Shown here: piece by piece, positions 17,181-27,300 of the stretch
Numbering within the stretch: position 1 is the stretch's first letter
Layout: each line of letters starts with the position of its first letter
Assembly (NCBI GenBank): GCA_964554185.1
Contig: CAZKNJ010000003.1
Span: 1-64,000 of the forward strand
Length of the DNA stretch: 64,000 bases
Source of the DNA: CAZKNJ01 sp964554185
Lineage (GTDB): Bacteria > 4484-113
Direction of reading: 5' to 3'
Program-made: the position numbers and the translations under genes
The notes under the pieces: generated by a model
Seen by the model: the letters and a program-made list of their open reading frames with translations, nothing else
Databases searched by the model: none
Told to the model about the DNA's origin: nothing

Positions 17181-18572
17181 ATGAGCGGTCGCGGTGACGA
17201 CAGCGGAACCTACGCCGGCAACCCGCGCTGCAGCTTCTGCGGCGAAGAGCAGGCCTCACGTAACGTGCGGATGATCAAGGGGCCCGGCATTTACATCTGC
17301 GAGGAATGCGTCAACATCTGCAAGGAGCTGCTGGACGGCCCCAAGTTCCAGGCCACGCCCAAGGTCGCGCTGGGGGAGATTCCCACCCCCCAGGAAGTAG
17401 TACGCTACCTTGACGAGTACGTTATCCGCCAGGGCCACGCCAAGAAGGTCATCGCCGTAGCGGTCTACAACCACTACAAGCGCATCAACGCGCTCACCAG
17501 CCCCAACATCGAGTTGCAGAAGAGCAATATCCTGCTCATCGGCCCCACGGGCGTGGGCAAGACGCTGCTGGCGCAGAAGATAGCCAACATCCTTGATGTC
17601 CCCTTCGCCATCGCCGACGCGACCACGCTCACCGAGGCCGGCTACGTCGGCGAAGACGTGGAGAACATCCTCCTGCGCCTGTACCAGGTCGCCCAGGCCC
17701 AGTCGCCCAACGCCAACGCCGCCGAGGTCCTGGCCCGCACCGAGCGCGGCATCATCTACATTGACGAGCTTGACAAGATCGCCCGCAAGAGCGAGAACCC
17801 GTCCATCACCCGTGATGTCTCCGGCGAGGGCGTGCAGCAGGCGCTGCTGAAGATACTCGAGGGCACGGTGGCGAATGTCCCACCCCACGGCGGCCGCAAG
17901 CATCCGCAGGACGAGTTCCTGCAGGTCTGCACCAACAACATCCTGTTCATCTGCGGCGGCACCTTTGACGGCCTGGAGAAGATAGTGGAGCGGCGGCTGG
18001 GGCAGCGCACCATCGGCTTCCGTTCCCAGGAGAGCGCTGCCAAGGGCGCTGATAAGAGCCGCTACGACATCCTCCAGCATGTGGAGCCGGACGACTTCAT
18101 GAAGTACGGCCTGATACCCGAGCTGGTGGGCCGCCTGCCAGTCGCCGCCGCGCTGGAGGACCTGGACGTGGACGCGCTGGTGGAGATCCTCTACAAGCCC
18201 GCCAACGCGCTGGTGAAGCAGTACCAGTACATCTTCCGCGAAGACGGGGTGGAGCTGCGCTTCACCCGCGGGGCGCTGCGGCGCATCGCGCGGCTGGCCA
18301 AGAAGCTGGGAACCGGCGCGCGCGGGCTGCGAAGCATCACCGAGAAGCTGCTGCTGGACTTCATGTACGACCTGCCGAACCGCAAGCAGGAAGGCACGCT
18401 CACGATAGACGCCAAGGACGTGAACAAAGTGTTCGCCGGCAGTATTGTCCCGTTTGAAACATCTGACGAGGAAGACGAGTCTGATGAAGCGGTGGCCGCG
18501 CCGGCGCCGCGCCCGAGGCGGAAGGAAGGCCAGTTGCAGTTGCCCCCGGCCGAACCCGAAGTTGCGGGCTAG
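17181..18572 (+). CDS. clpX: ATP-dependent Clp protease ATP-binding subunit ClpX
   Basis: 463 residues. The N-terminal zinc-binding domain has two CxxC pairs (RCSFCG and ICEECVNIC) for adaptor and substrate binding. The AAA+ core has Walker [13 protein letters not shown], pore loop GYVGED, Walker [12 protein letters not shown], the RKH loop GGRKHP, and sensor and arginine-finger regions. It unfolds tagged proteins and feeds ClpP; clpP is not in the window. The ATG at 17181 is chosen because the preceding in-frame codons cross a TGGTATAAT promoter. The C-terminal 35 residues are acidic and proline-rich, longer than in E. coli ClpX. Confidence 0.97.
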   Translation: MSGRGDDSGTYAGNPRCSFCGEEQASRNVRMIKGPGIYICEECVNICKELLDGPKFQATPKVALGEIPTPQEVVRYLDEYVIRQGHAKKVIAVAVYNHYKRINALTSPNIELQKSNILLIGPTGVGKTLLAQKIANILDVPFAIADATTLTEAGYVGEDVENILLRLYQVAQAQSPNANAAEVLARTERGIIYIDELDKIARKSENPSITRDVSGEGVQQALLKILEGTVANVPPHGGRKHPQDEFLQVCTNNILFICGGTFDGLEKIVERRLGQRTIGFRSQESAAKGADKSRYDILQHVEPDDFMKYGLIPELVGRLPVAAALEDLDVDALVEILYKPANALVKQYQYIFREDGVELRFTRGALRRIARLAKKLGTGARGLRSITEKLLLDFMYDLPNRKQEGTLTIDAKDVNKVFAGSIVPFETSDEEDESDEAVAAPAPRPRRKEGQLQLPPAEPEVAG

Positions 18573-18604
18573 GCTGCTGGTCTTTCAGTTCTGAGGAGGG
18601 AAAC

Positions 18605-19669
18605 ATGCGTACTTCACGCATTCTGCTGACCATCACCAGCGCATTGACAGTGCTGCTGTATACCCAGTCGATCTTGGCCGATCTTGAACCTGGAACCGAA
18701 ATACCACCAGTTGACTGGGCGGAGGTTGCGACCGAAGTGCAGGACTGCCGCTTGGGCGCGGACGAGCTTGGCGGTTACGTTGCGCTGGAAGAGCTGCAAT
18801 TCAGCAAGGGGCTGTACTGGTTTGCCTCGCCCGAGGAATGCCGCCTCAAGCTGCTTCCGTTCTACTTAGATGACCGCTTCGCCGGGGAGCTTCCGCTGGA
18901 CCTGGTTTATGATGTAATCCAGCGTGGGGACATCCCGCTGACCAGAGAGCTGGCTCAACTAATTGGCGTCAAGCGCAACGCCCTGCCGGACTGGAAGGAA
19001 CTCACGCGCACCGAGCGCTTGCAGCTTTTCGCCTCCTTCCCCGCACCGGAGCGCAACATGCCGCTGCCGATGGCGCACCCGCCCTTCGCGCTGACGCTGC
19101 CGGGCGCGATGGCAGCGCAAGAGCTTGGCGCCGTTGACGGGCTGGGCGGCTTCTTGGCTGTGGCCTTCGCCGACCCGGAAAGCACCGTCAGGTTCGATGC
19201 CGACCACCGCATGTATTCGGGCGGACGCTGGCTGCCTCGATTCACGAAGCGCTACCTGCGCCTCATTGCTAACCAGCAGACCGGCGGCTTTTTTGAGCCG
19301 TGGCACGAGAACTTCTCGCCGGGGAACGGCTACTTCATCAGGATTGACCGACCGGAAGCGATTGATGCACTGGTGGACTACTGCGCGGTTGCCGACCGCG
19401 ACCTGCTGCTGCGCCGGATAGCCGTCCATCCGCCCTCGAGGGCCATAAAGGAGCCCATGGGCGGTACTGCCGGAACCATGCTGTGGCTGCGTTCGGTGGA
19501 CCCGGTCAAGGTAGTCCGCGACGCCCTTGAGACGGGTCAACTTCAGGAGTATGTCTCGTTCTACTACTTCCGGATGTACGGCAGCGAGCGGGTGATCGCC
19601 GAGGGCATTGTCCTCGCGCCGACCGAGCAGGCGCTGACCACCGCCGCCGAGAGCAGCGTTCGCGGCTGA
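18605..19669 (+). CDS. Exported FEPWH-family protein (single module)
   Basis: 354 residues, function unknown. An N-terminal signal peptide (MRTSRILLTITSALTVLLYT, cleavage near ILA-DL) is followed by a 100-residue N-terminal region and one copy of a module shared with the proteins at 20628, 28353 and 33437. The module has an entry helix LPDWKELTRTERLQLF (127-142), the hallmark FEPWHENFSPGNGYFIRI (230-247), and the closing YYFRMYGSERVIAEGI (320-335). The hallmark His, Trp and Asn-Gly look like surface or active-site residues, but no known catalytic motif is recognised. It starts 32 bases after clpX with GAGGAGGG and may be co-transcribed with it. The next gene, also exported, is 64 bases downstream. 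Confidence 0.8.
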   Translation: MRTSRILLTITSALTVLLYTQSILADLEPGTEIPPVDWAEVATEVQDCRLGADELGGYVALEELQFSKGLYWFASPEECRLKLLPFYLDDRFAGELPLDLVYDVIQRGDIPLTRELAQLIGVKRNALPDWKELTRTERLQLFASFPAPERNMPLPMAHPPFALTLPGAMAAQELGAVDGLGGFLAVAFADPESTVRFDADHRMYSGGRWLPRFTKRYLRLIANQQTGGFFEPWHENFSPGNGYFIRIDRPEAIDALVDYCAVADRDLLLRRIAVHPPSRAIKEPMGGTAGTMLWLRSVDPVKVVRDALETGQLQEYVSFYYFRMYGSERVIAEGIVLAPTEQALTTAAESSVRG

Positions 19670-19733
19670 ACAGTGCACACGCTTGGTGCGTCATACCTGC
19701 ATCCAGTAACAAACACTTCCGAGGAGGGGGACG

Positions 19734-20576
19734 ATGAAACGCATACTACTTGTAGCCGTGCTGGTCCTGCTGGCCACCGCTTTCTCCGGCTACGCGCGCG
19801 CCGAGGATAAGACGGTGGTGAAAAGCATGGCTTTCACTATCAAGCTTGCCGGAGATGAAGCCGCGGCGAGCGATATGGCTAACGCCATGCTCTTCATCCA
19901 CGCGCTCAAAGCGGTGGGCGGCGAGATCCACTTTGAAGGCGACAACGTGGTCATCAAGCTCGACCTTACGCCGGAGAAGGTGGAGGCTCTGCGCCTGGCG
20001 CTGGAGCAGGGCGGCTTGCCCGTGGGGCTGATGCCCGGAGTGGTCCTGAAGAAGGGGGACATGCCCGAAGGTATGGAAGACTTCATCTGTCCTCCTCGCA
20101 AGTCTGGCAGCCACGAGCGTTTCCTGCTGGGTAATAAAGACGAAAAGGGTAAAGGCTACTCCGAAAGCTACACCTCACGCGGGCTACCCGAGATGCCCGA
20201 GATCAAGTGCCCCCATTGCGGCAAGACCTTCCGCCCGGACATGCCGAAGATGATGATGCCGCATCCGCCGATGCCCCCGATGCCGCCGTCTGGCGGCGAG
20301 TTCAAACCGGAGATGCCCCACGGGCCGATGCCTTACGGCGGAATGATACCCGGCATGGGCCCGATGCACGAGGATGCAATGAAGCAGCTTCAAAGTCTGC
20401 GCGAGCAAATGGAGCAGATGCGCGCGGAGCAGGGCGAGCTCTGGCGGGCGCTGGAGGAGTTGCATATGCAACTGGGCCAGGTGCACAAGATGGACCGCGC
20501 GAAGTGCGAGGACCTGGACGCCCTCTGGCGCGCCCTAGATAAGCTCTATGCCGAGCTGGACGAGGAGGACGACTAG
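19734..20576 (+). CDS. Exported Met/Pro-rich protein with a CxxC and coiled coil
   Basis: 280 residues, family not recognised. A signal peptide (RILLVAVLVLLATAFSGYARA) is followed by an alpha/beta region to about 115. The central part has a single zinc-ribbon-like IKCPHCGKTFRPDM near 160, then a run rich in Met, Pro, Gly and His (many MPxPMP-type pairs) to about 218 that could bind soft metals such as copper. The C-terminal 60 residues form a predicted coiled coil (QLQSLREQMEQMRAEQGEL). It is preceded by GAGGAGGGGG and lies between two FEPWH-family genes in the same direction, so the three may act together at the cell envelope. Metal binding is inferred from composition only. Confidence 0.72.
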   Translation: MKRILLVAVLVLLATAFSGYARAEDKTVVKSMAFTIKLAGDEAAASDMANAMLFIHALKAVGGEIHFEGDNVVIKLDLTPEKVEALRLALEQGGLPVGLMPGVVLKKGDMPEGMEDFICPPRKSGSHERFLLGNKDEKGKGYSESYTSRGLPEMPEIKCPHCGKTFRPDMPKMMMPHPPMPPMPPSGGEFKPEMPHGPMPYGGMIPGMGPMHEDAMKQLQSLREQMEQMRAEQGELWRALEELHMQLGQVHKMDRAKCEDLDALWRALDKLYAELDEEDD

Positions 20577-20586
20577 CCCGCTGCGG

Positions 20587-20592
20587 TAGAAT
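20587..20592 (+). promoter_or_regulatory. -10 box of the two-module FEPWH lipoprotein gene
   Basis: TAGAAT, 35 nt before the GTG at 20628, with AGGAGG as ribosome-binding site in between. Confidence 0.45.
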
Positions 20593-20627
20593 AGTAAGGA
20601 GAAGTCTCTCAGGACAGGAGGCGCCAT

Positions 20628-22334
20628 GTGAAAACCGGGTGGCTGATGGTGGTGCTGGTGGCGCTTGTGTGCGCTGCCGGAGGGTGTGTCAACGCCAAGG
20701 CCCAGAACGATCAGGCTGAAGCGGATATGGATCGTGAGCAGCTACTGGACGAGTACACCCAGTTCCTGAAGGAAGTGAAGTGGGACACCCCGATTGACTT
20801 CACTCAGGACTTCTTCCGGCCCGACGAAGGCTTTCGCCCTCCAGATGTGCCTCAGGGGCTGGGAGACTATCGGACACTGCCTCTGCTGCTGGACCTATTC
20901 GGCATCAATGAGCTGCCCATACCGAGCGGCGCGACCTTCGCTGGGATCAAGTTGACCGGCGAAGTGGAGCCACTGGACGAACTATCGCTGGCGGAGCAGA
21001 ACACGCTGATGCTTCGCTTCCGCACGTCGGGTAACCTGGGGAACATCTATAACGCCATGACGCAGCTGCGTCTAGCTCCCATGATGGCGTTGAGCGGGCA
21101 GAGTGAGCTGAGCTCCATCCGGGATATTGTGGAGTGCGAGCGGGGCAAGCAGCCGCTAGTAACGGTAACTGATTACGTCGGTTGGGTCCGGTCGCAGCGG
21201 AGGCAGCTCCCCACCAGCGATTACCAGGAATGGTTCCGCCAGAACGTGCTCCCCTACTATGCGAACTGGGTGACGGGCGGCCTGTTTGAGCCCTGGCATG
21301 AGGAATTCTCGCCGGGTAACGGCATCATCCGCGAAATAACCGATGAAGCCGATCGGGCTCAGCTCCACGAGCTGGCGGTGAAGCAGGCAAGTGAAAAGGG
21401 CGACGAATACGATACGGGCTTTCTAGAAGAGAACCCGGATGACGTAGCGTATTTCGTCTATCGCCTGTACGGGGAAGATAAGGTCATCAAAGAGTGTGTA
21501 GCGTGGTGCTTGCGGAGCCGCGCTTCGTGGGGCGAACCTCTTCGCCGGGAGCACGATGAAGTGATAGCTATTCTGGCGCGGAGACTCGAGGAGAATGTCC
21601 TCACAGACGAAGGTCTTGAGCAATATGCAAAGATCACAGACAGATGGGAGTGGGCTAAACACAATCCTTATGCTGAATGGTGCGAGAACTGCGCTGAAGG
21701 GATTGACGAGCGTTATGAAGAGATGATGGACGAGCTGCAAGTGGCTCAACACGGCGAGTTTCCCGAGATAGGGGAAGACTGGAGTCTCTCAGACTTACCG
21801 CTCAATGATAGCCTGGTCTACTGGGAGAACCTGACTGACGGAGAAGAGCGGACGCTGGCCTTTCGTGAGAACATCAGTTCGTCGTTCACTGATTACTTGC
21901 AGGACCTGGCTGGTTCCGACTATGAGGCAGTTACTTCATGGGAGCAACTTGCCGAGGTCGTACTGCAAGATCTGATCAGATTCCGTGACGAAACCTGGAT
22001 TCAGACGGTTTCCTCAAAACGCAGTCAACGGAGTATTGACTGCTGGCTCAGCCCCATCACCCGCCGCACCTTCGAACCCTGGCACCGGGAATGGAGCCGA
22101 GGAAATGGATACATTATCCAGATAGCCGAGGAGGATATGCTGGCCCGGCTCATTAAGCTATACGAAAAGGCGATTGAGGAAGAAGTCGTTCCTACAAGGC
22201 TTCACCCCTTTTATTACGAGCGCTACCCACATCGTCTGCGCTTCTATTACGTGCGCCTCTATGGTGAGGAGGAAGGTTCCATCATCTCCGAGGGCATCTG
22301 GTCGGCCTGGCCGCTGAATCCCATGCTGGACTAG
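20628..22334 (+). CDS. Lipoprotein with two FEPWH modules
   Basis: 568 residues from a GTG preceded by ACAGGAGG. The signal peptide ends in a lipobox (CAAGGC, Cys20). Two copies of the FEPWH module follow: the first with FEPWHEEFSPGNG from residue 220 and closing YFVYRLYGEDKVIKE, the second with FEPWHREWSRGNGYIIQI from 482 and closing FYYVRLYGEEEGSIISEGIW. Each is preceded by the short L-[ST]-x-x-E entry helix seen in the other paralogues. In the first copy the final Gly of VIxEG is replaced by Cys, so it may be degenerate. The second half of the gene is noticeably lower in GC than its neighbours. Function unknown; no enzyme signature is recognised. Confidence 0.78.
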   Translation: MKTGWLMVVLVALVCAAGGCVNAKAQNDQAEADMDREQLLDEYTQFLKEVKWDTPIDFTQDFFRPDEGFRPPDVPQGLGDYRTLPLLLDLFGINELPIPSGATFAGIKLTGEVEPLDELSLAEQNTLMLRFRTSGNLGNIYNAMTQLRLAPMMALSGQSELSSIRDIVECERGKQPLVTVTDYVGWVRSQRRQLPTSDYQEWFRQNVLPYYANWVTGGLFEPWHEEFSPGNGIIREITDEADRAQLHELAVKQASEKGDEYDTGFLEENPDDVAYFVYRLYGEDKVIKECVAWCLRSRASWGEPLRREHDEVIAILARRLEENVLTDEGLEQYAKITDRWEWAKHNPYAEWCENCAEGIDERYEEMMDELQVAQHGEFPEIGEDWSLSDLPLNDSLVYWENLTDGEERTLAFRENISSSFTDYLQDLAGSDYEAVTSWEQLAEVVLQDLIRFRDETWIQTVSSKRSQRSIDCWLSPITRRTFEPWHREWSRGNGYIIQIAEEDMLARLIKLYEKAIEEEVVPTRLHPFYYERYPHRLRFYYVRLYGEEEGSIISEGIWSAWPLNPMLD

Positions 22335-22404
22335 CAGCCGCTCCCATAGCTGCATCCCCCGGGAGAATCGGGTAGACTAATTGCGCCCCGGCGGGCGCAG
22401 GCTG

Positions 22405-24288
22405 ATGGCTCCCGACACCCGATACAACGCCGGCGTTTCCCTTTCCGAGGTCTACGAGACCGTGCGGATTCCCGCATTCGGCCATTGGTGGAAGCGGCTG
22501 CTGGCATTCATGGGCCCCGCGTACCTGGTCTCCGTCGGCTACATGGACCCGGGCAACTGGGCCACCGACCTGGAGGGTGGGGCGCGTTTCGGCTACCAGC
22601 TCATCTGGGTCGTCCTGATGAGCAACCTCATGGCGGTGCTCCTCCAGGTGCTCTCCGCCCGGCTGGGCATCGTCCGCCGCCGCGACCTGGCGCAGGCTTG
22701 CCGTGAAGCCTACCCGCCCATCGTGTCCTACCCCCTATGGATACTCTGCGAGCTTGCCATCGCCGCCACCGACCTGGCGGAAGTGCTGGGAACGGCCATC
22801 GGCCTGAACCTCCTGTTCCATATCCCGCTGCTCATCGGCGTGATTATCACCGCGTTTGACACCGTCCTGGTGCTTTACCTCCAACGCCTGGGGATGCGGC
22901 GGCTGGAGGCTTTCATCGTGAGCCTGGTAGCCATCGTGGGCGGCTGCTTCCTGGTGGAGATCTTCCTCGCCAAGCCCGACTTCGGGCAGGTCGCCGGCGG
23001 CTTCATCCCGAAGATAAACGCCAGCAGCCTCTACATCGCCCTGGGCATAATCGGCGCCACGGTTATGCCGCACAACCTGTATCTCCATTCCGCGCTGGTG
23101 CAGAGCCGGGCGGTTGACCGCAGCGAGCAGGGCGTGCGCACGGCCAACCGGTTTAACCTGATTGACACTGTTATCGCCCTCCAGTTCGCCTTCCTGATTA
23201 ACGCCGCCATCCTGGTGCTGGCCGCAGCGGTGTTCTTTCAGAAGGGAATAGTGGTTACCGAGATACAGCAGGCGCACGAACTGCTGGCGCCGCTGCTGGG
23301 CACCGGTCTGGCGTCCATAGCATTCGCCGTGGCCCTGCTGGCGGCGGGTCAGTCCTCCACGCTGACAGGCACCCTCGCCGGGCAGATAGTGATGGAGGGC
23401 TTCATCCGGGTGAAGATGCAGCCTTGGGCGCGTCGGCTCATCTCGCGGCTGCTCGCGGTTATCCCGGCGGTAATCGTGGTCGCTCATGCCGGCAGCGAAG
23501 GGACTTACAAGCTGCTAATCCTCAGCCAGGTGATTCTGTCGCTGCAACTGCCGTTCGCCATCGTTCCGCTCATCAACTTCACCAACGACCGCGAGCGCAT
23601 GGGCAAGTTCGCCAATCCAGTCTGGGTGCGCCTGCTGGCGTGGCTAACCGCCATCGTGGTCATCGGCCTGAACGCCTGGCTGGCGGGTCAGATGTTCCAG
23701 GAGTGGCGCCAGGCTTCCGTGTGGGCGGACATTATCGGGATTCCGTTGGGGATAGCGCTGGTGCTACTATTAGCCTACATGGTATTCCGCCCCTGGCTCA
23801 AGCACCTGTTCACGGCCAAGCCGCACAAGCCGGTCGCGCCCGCGCTGCCCGAGTTCCCCACCGGGCACCTGTATCACAAGGTCGGCGTGGCGCTGGAGGT
23901 CAAGGACACCGATGTGAAGATCCTTAAGCACGCGCTGCCCTACGCCGAGCAGTGCGACGCGAAAATGGTGCTGATTCATATCGTGGAAAGCGCCACCGCG
24001 CAGGTCTATCCCGGAACCGCAGAGGACCAGGAGCGGATTGAGGATGAGGAGTACCTGAACGGGCTGGCGGCAAAGCTGCGCGAGCGCGGTGTCACCGCTT
24101 CGGTGCGTATGGGCTACGGCAACGCCGCTAAAGGCGTAGTGCGGATAGCGCGCGAAGAGAAGCTGGACCTGCTCGTCCTCGGCAGCCACGGCCACAAGGC
24201 CATCGCCGACTGGGTGTTCGGCTCCACCGTCGCCGTGGTGCAACACGACATCGGCGACATCCCCATCCTGGTTGTCAAGGGCACCTGA
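22405..24288 (+). CDS. NRAMP metal transporter fused to a UspA domain
   Basis: 627 residues. Residues 30-460 are an NRAMP (MntH-like) transporter with about eleven membrane segments: the metal-site motif DPGN (48-51) in segment 1 and TVMPHNLYLHS in segment 6, matching the residues that bind Mn2+ or Fe2+ in proton-coupled uptake. From about 480 a universal-stress-protein domain follows, with the Usp nucleotide motif LGSHGHKAIADWVFGSTV near the end. Fusions of this kind are known but not common and suggest regulation of uptake by nucleotide binding. The ATG at 22405 is a choice; a TTG at 22381 would overlap the TAGACT promoter-like box. Convergent with the tricorn-type protease gene, 14 bases apart. 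Confidence 0.92.
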   Translation: MAPDTRYNAGVSLSEVYETVRIPAFGHWWKRLLAFMGPAYLVSVGYMDPGNWATDLEGGARFGYQLIWVVLMSNLMAVLLQVLSARLGIVRRRDLAQACREAYPPIVSYPLWILCELAIAATDLAEVLGTAIGLNLLFHIPLLIGVIITAFDTVLVLYLQRLGMRRLEAFIVSLVAIVGGCFLVEIFLAKPDFGQVAGGFIPKINASSLYIALGIIGATVMPHNLYLHSALVQSRAVDRSEQGVRTANRFNLIDTVIALQFAFLINAAILVLAAAVFFQKGIVVTEIQQAHELLAPLLGTGLASIAFAVALLAAGQSSTLTGTLAGQIVMEGFIRVKMQPWARRLISRLLAVIPAVIVVAHAGSEGTYKLLILSQVILSLQLPFAIVPLINFTNDRERMGKFANPVWVRLLAWLTAIVVIGLNAWLAGQMFQEWRQASVWADIIGIPLGIALVLLLAYMVFRPWLKHLFTAKPHKPVAPALPEFPTGHLYHKVGVALEVKDTDVKILKHALPYAEQCDAKMVLIHIVESATAQVYPGTAEDQERIEDEEYLNGLAAKLRERGVTASVRMGYGNAAKGVVRIAREEKLDLLVLGSHGHKAIADWVFGSTVAVVQHDIGDIPILVVKGT

Positions 24289-24302
24289 GCCCGGGCGCGG
24301 CT

Positions 24303-27300
24303 TTACCACTCCTCCTTGGGGACGCCTGCGCCACTGCGGTCGGGATACTTCGGCTTGGGTGTATCATGCCAGGCGTGCGTCTTCAACTCCTCCAGCACCT
24401 CCTGGATGGCGCGTTCCAGCTGTGGGTCAATCCCCTTGGCCAGCAGCGTGGGGTCGTCAATGACCTCAATGTCGGGATCCACCCCGTGCCCTTCAATCGC
24501 CCAGGTGCCGTCGAGTTCGTAGATGCCGAAGCTCGGCACCGACACATAGCCGCCGTCAATGAGGCCGGGGTTGCCGGTCAGGCCCACCAATCCGCCCCAG
24601 GTGCGGGTGCCGATGAGCTTGCCCAGCCCGGCCTTGCGGAAGTAATAGGGGAAAGCGTCGCCGCCGGAGCCGGCAGACTCGTTGATCATCATTACCTGCG
24701 GGCCCGGATGCGTGCGGTAGGGCGTGCGCCAGCTCATGCCGTCGTGTAGCGCCCAGTAGTTGAGCACCGGCCGGTTGAGCAACTCAATGAAACGGTCGGG
24801 CAGCATCCCGCCGCCGTTCCAGCGTTCATCAATGATGAGCCCGTCCAGGTTGTGTTGCCCGAGGAACTGCCGCTGCAGGTCGATAAGGCCGCTCCAGGAC
24901 GTGTTGCGTACGTAGATGTAGCCGATGCGCCCGTCACTGCGGTCAAAGACATGCTGGCGGTTGGTTTCTATCCAGGCGCGTAGCCGCAACTCGTAGTCGC
25001 TGCCCGCCGGCTGCAACAGCACCTGCCGGGAGTCATCGTCCGCGACCGCTTTCGTGCTCACGGTCAGCTCGGTGGTTTTCTCCGCCGTCCCCGCTAGCGC
25101 GGCGTATGGCGACTTGTCCTCCGCCAGCGGTATGCCGTTCACCGCTAGCAGGAAATCGCCCTCGTGCACGTCCACTCCCGGGTGGCACAGCGGTCCGCGC
25201 ACATCCAGCTCCCAGTCCGCGCCGTCGTAGATCTTCTTGATGCGGTAGCCCCAGTTGCCGTCCGCGTCCTGTGCGCGTTCAAAGTCGCAGCCCAGCAGGC
25301 CCACAGACATGGAGCGTGTCTCTTCCGTGGGCCAGCTCCAGACGTAGGCGTGGCCCACGTTCAGTTCGCCCACCATTTCGCCCAGCACGTAGGACACGTC
25401 GTCCCGGTTGGCGGCGTGCTTCACCAGCTCCAGCGCCTGGTCGCGCGCGGCTCCCCAATCCACGCCGTGCATATTGGGGTCGTAGAAGAAGTCGCGGTAG
25501 AGGCGCCAGGTCTCGTAGATGATCTGCCGCCACTCTTTGCGCGGATCAATCCGCATCGTGAGCCCGTCGGTGTTCACCTGCTTGTCCAGCGAAGCCCCGG
25601 GGCCGGCCTGGGTAATGAAGTAGCCGCCGCGGGCCGAGACCAGCATCTTCTTGGCGTCCGGTGTCAGCGCGAAGCCGGAGGCGCCCAATATCAACGTTTG
25701 CTCTTTCTGATCCGCCAGGTCATACATGGAAAGGCCGCCTTCGCCACCGCCGCGGCGGCGGCCATATCCGCTCAGGTAGAACACGCGCTTTTCGCCCGCC
25801 TGCAGGCCGTAGTAGGAACCGGCGGAAACCGGCAGCAGTTCCGCCCGCTCTTCCAAGCCCTCCAGGTCTATCTTCAACGGCTCCACCTCTTTATCCTTGC
25901 CATCGCCCTTCTTAGCAGTCTCGGCACCTTCATCCTCGGCTGCCTTCTCGGCGTTTTCGCCGGAATCGTCCGCGTCCACGGCCGCTTCCTCCGGCTCCGC
26001 CTTAGTATCTTCCTCCTCCTTGATTTCCTCCTCATCGTTCTTCGGAGCGAAGGGAGAGGCGATGTCGTTACGCAGCGGCACCACCGCCAGTTGCGTCGCG
26101 TCGGTGAAGACGAAGGTGCCCTGGTCAAAGCTGCTGAAGGTTGGGCTGAAGCTCCGGTCGGTGGCGAAGTACAGGTACTCGCCGCTCAAGTCAAACGCCG
26201 GGTCGCGGCTGGAGAACATGTCCGAGGTCACTTGGTGGGAGCGGCGGTTGGCCAGGTCGTAGAGCTTGATGACGCTGTTGCTGTTGCGTTCGCTGGCGAC
26301 GGTGTAAGCCAGCCAGTTGCTGTCCTGCGCCCAGGCGGCGGTGAGCCCCTGGCCGTCCCACGGGTCGCGGTCAATGAAGATGGTTTCGCCGCCATCAATA
26401 TCGTGAACGTAGTACGCGCCGGTCTTATCGGAGAAGGCGATCTTCTTGGAATCGGGCGACCACACCGGGTAGTAGCGGAAGGCGTTCCCGTTGCGGGTCA
26501 GCTGTTCTTCCGCGCCGCTGCCGTCTGATTTCTGACGGCAAAGCTCGTATTCGCCGGTCTTGTCGCTGAAGTAGGCGATCCACTGGCCGTCGGGCGACCA
26601 CGCCGGATAGCGCTCGGCTATGCCGTCGGTGCGGTTCAGGTCGCGCGGGAAGCCGTTCTCCGCCGGCAGCGTCCAGATGTCGCAATGTGCGTTTGCCACC
26701 AGACGCTTGGCCTGTGGCGAGATACCCACCTGGGACACGCTGCCGGACACGTCCACCGTCTGCAGACGCACGTGCGGATGGTCGCCGGGCACGTTCACCT
26801 GCACCTGCTCGGTTTTATGGTCGGACAGGTGCAGCAGCAGCAGCCGGTCGCCGTACTGAAACACGAGGTCGTCAGGCCCGATGGACGGCCACTTCACGTC
26901 GTAGCGGGTGAACCTGGTCACTTGCTCGCGCTGGGCGCTCTTGGTGTCGTAGACCCAGATGTTGAGGCGGTGTTCGGGGCCGGCGTCGGACAGGAAATAG
27001 ATCTTGTCGCCGTGGAACATCGGCAGGTCGTCGGTGCCGGGGAACAGGGTGATGCGGTGCGACTCGTAGGTCTTGAGGTTGAACAGCCAGAGGTCGGTCG
27101 CCCGCCCGCCCTGGTAGCGCTTCCAGGTGCGGAACTCGCGGGTCCACGGCGTGTAGGCCAGCCAGACGCCGTCGTCGCTGATGGACGCATTGGCGCCGTA
27201 GGCCACCGGCAGCGCTTCCGGCAGCGCGCCCGTGGGCGAGGCGAAGTACAGCCGCAATCCCGCGGGGCAGGTCGGCTCCCGCGCGGAGCTGAAGATGACG

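Noticed and set aside
25164..26528. Long plus-strand open frame (454 codons) inside the tricorn-type gene, and a similar one at 54158-55321 inside accC
   Set aside because: Both lie opposite genes with complete catalytic motifs. Their translations are low-complexity Val/Gly/Arg/His-rich shadow sequence.
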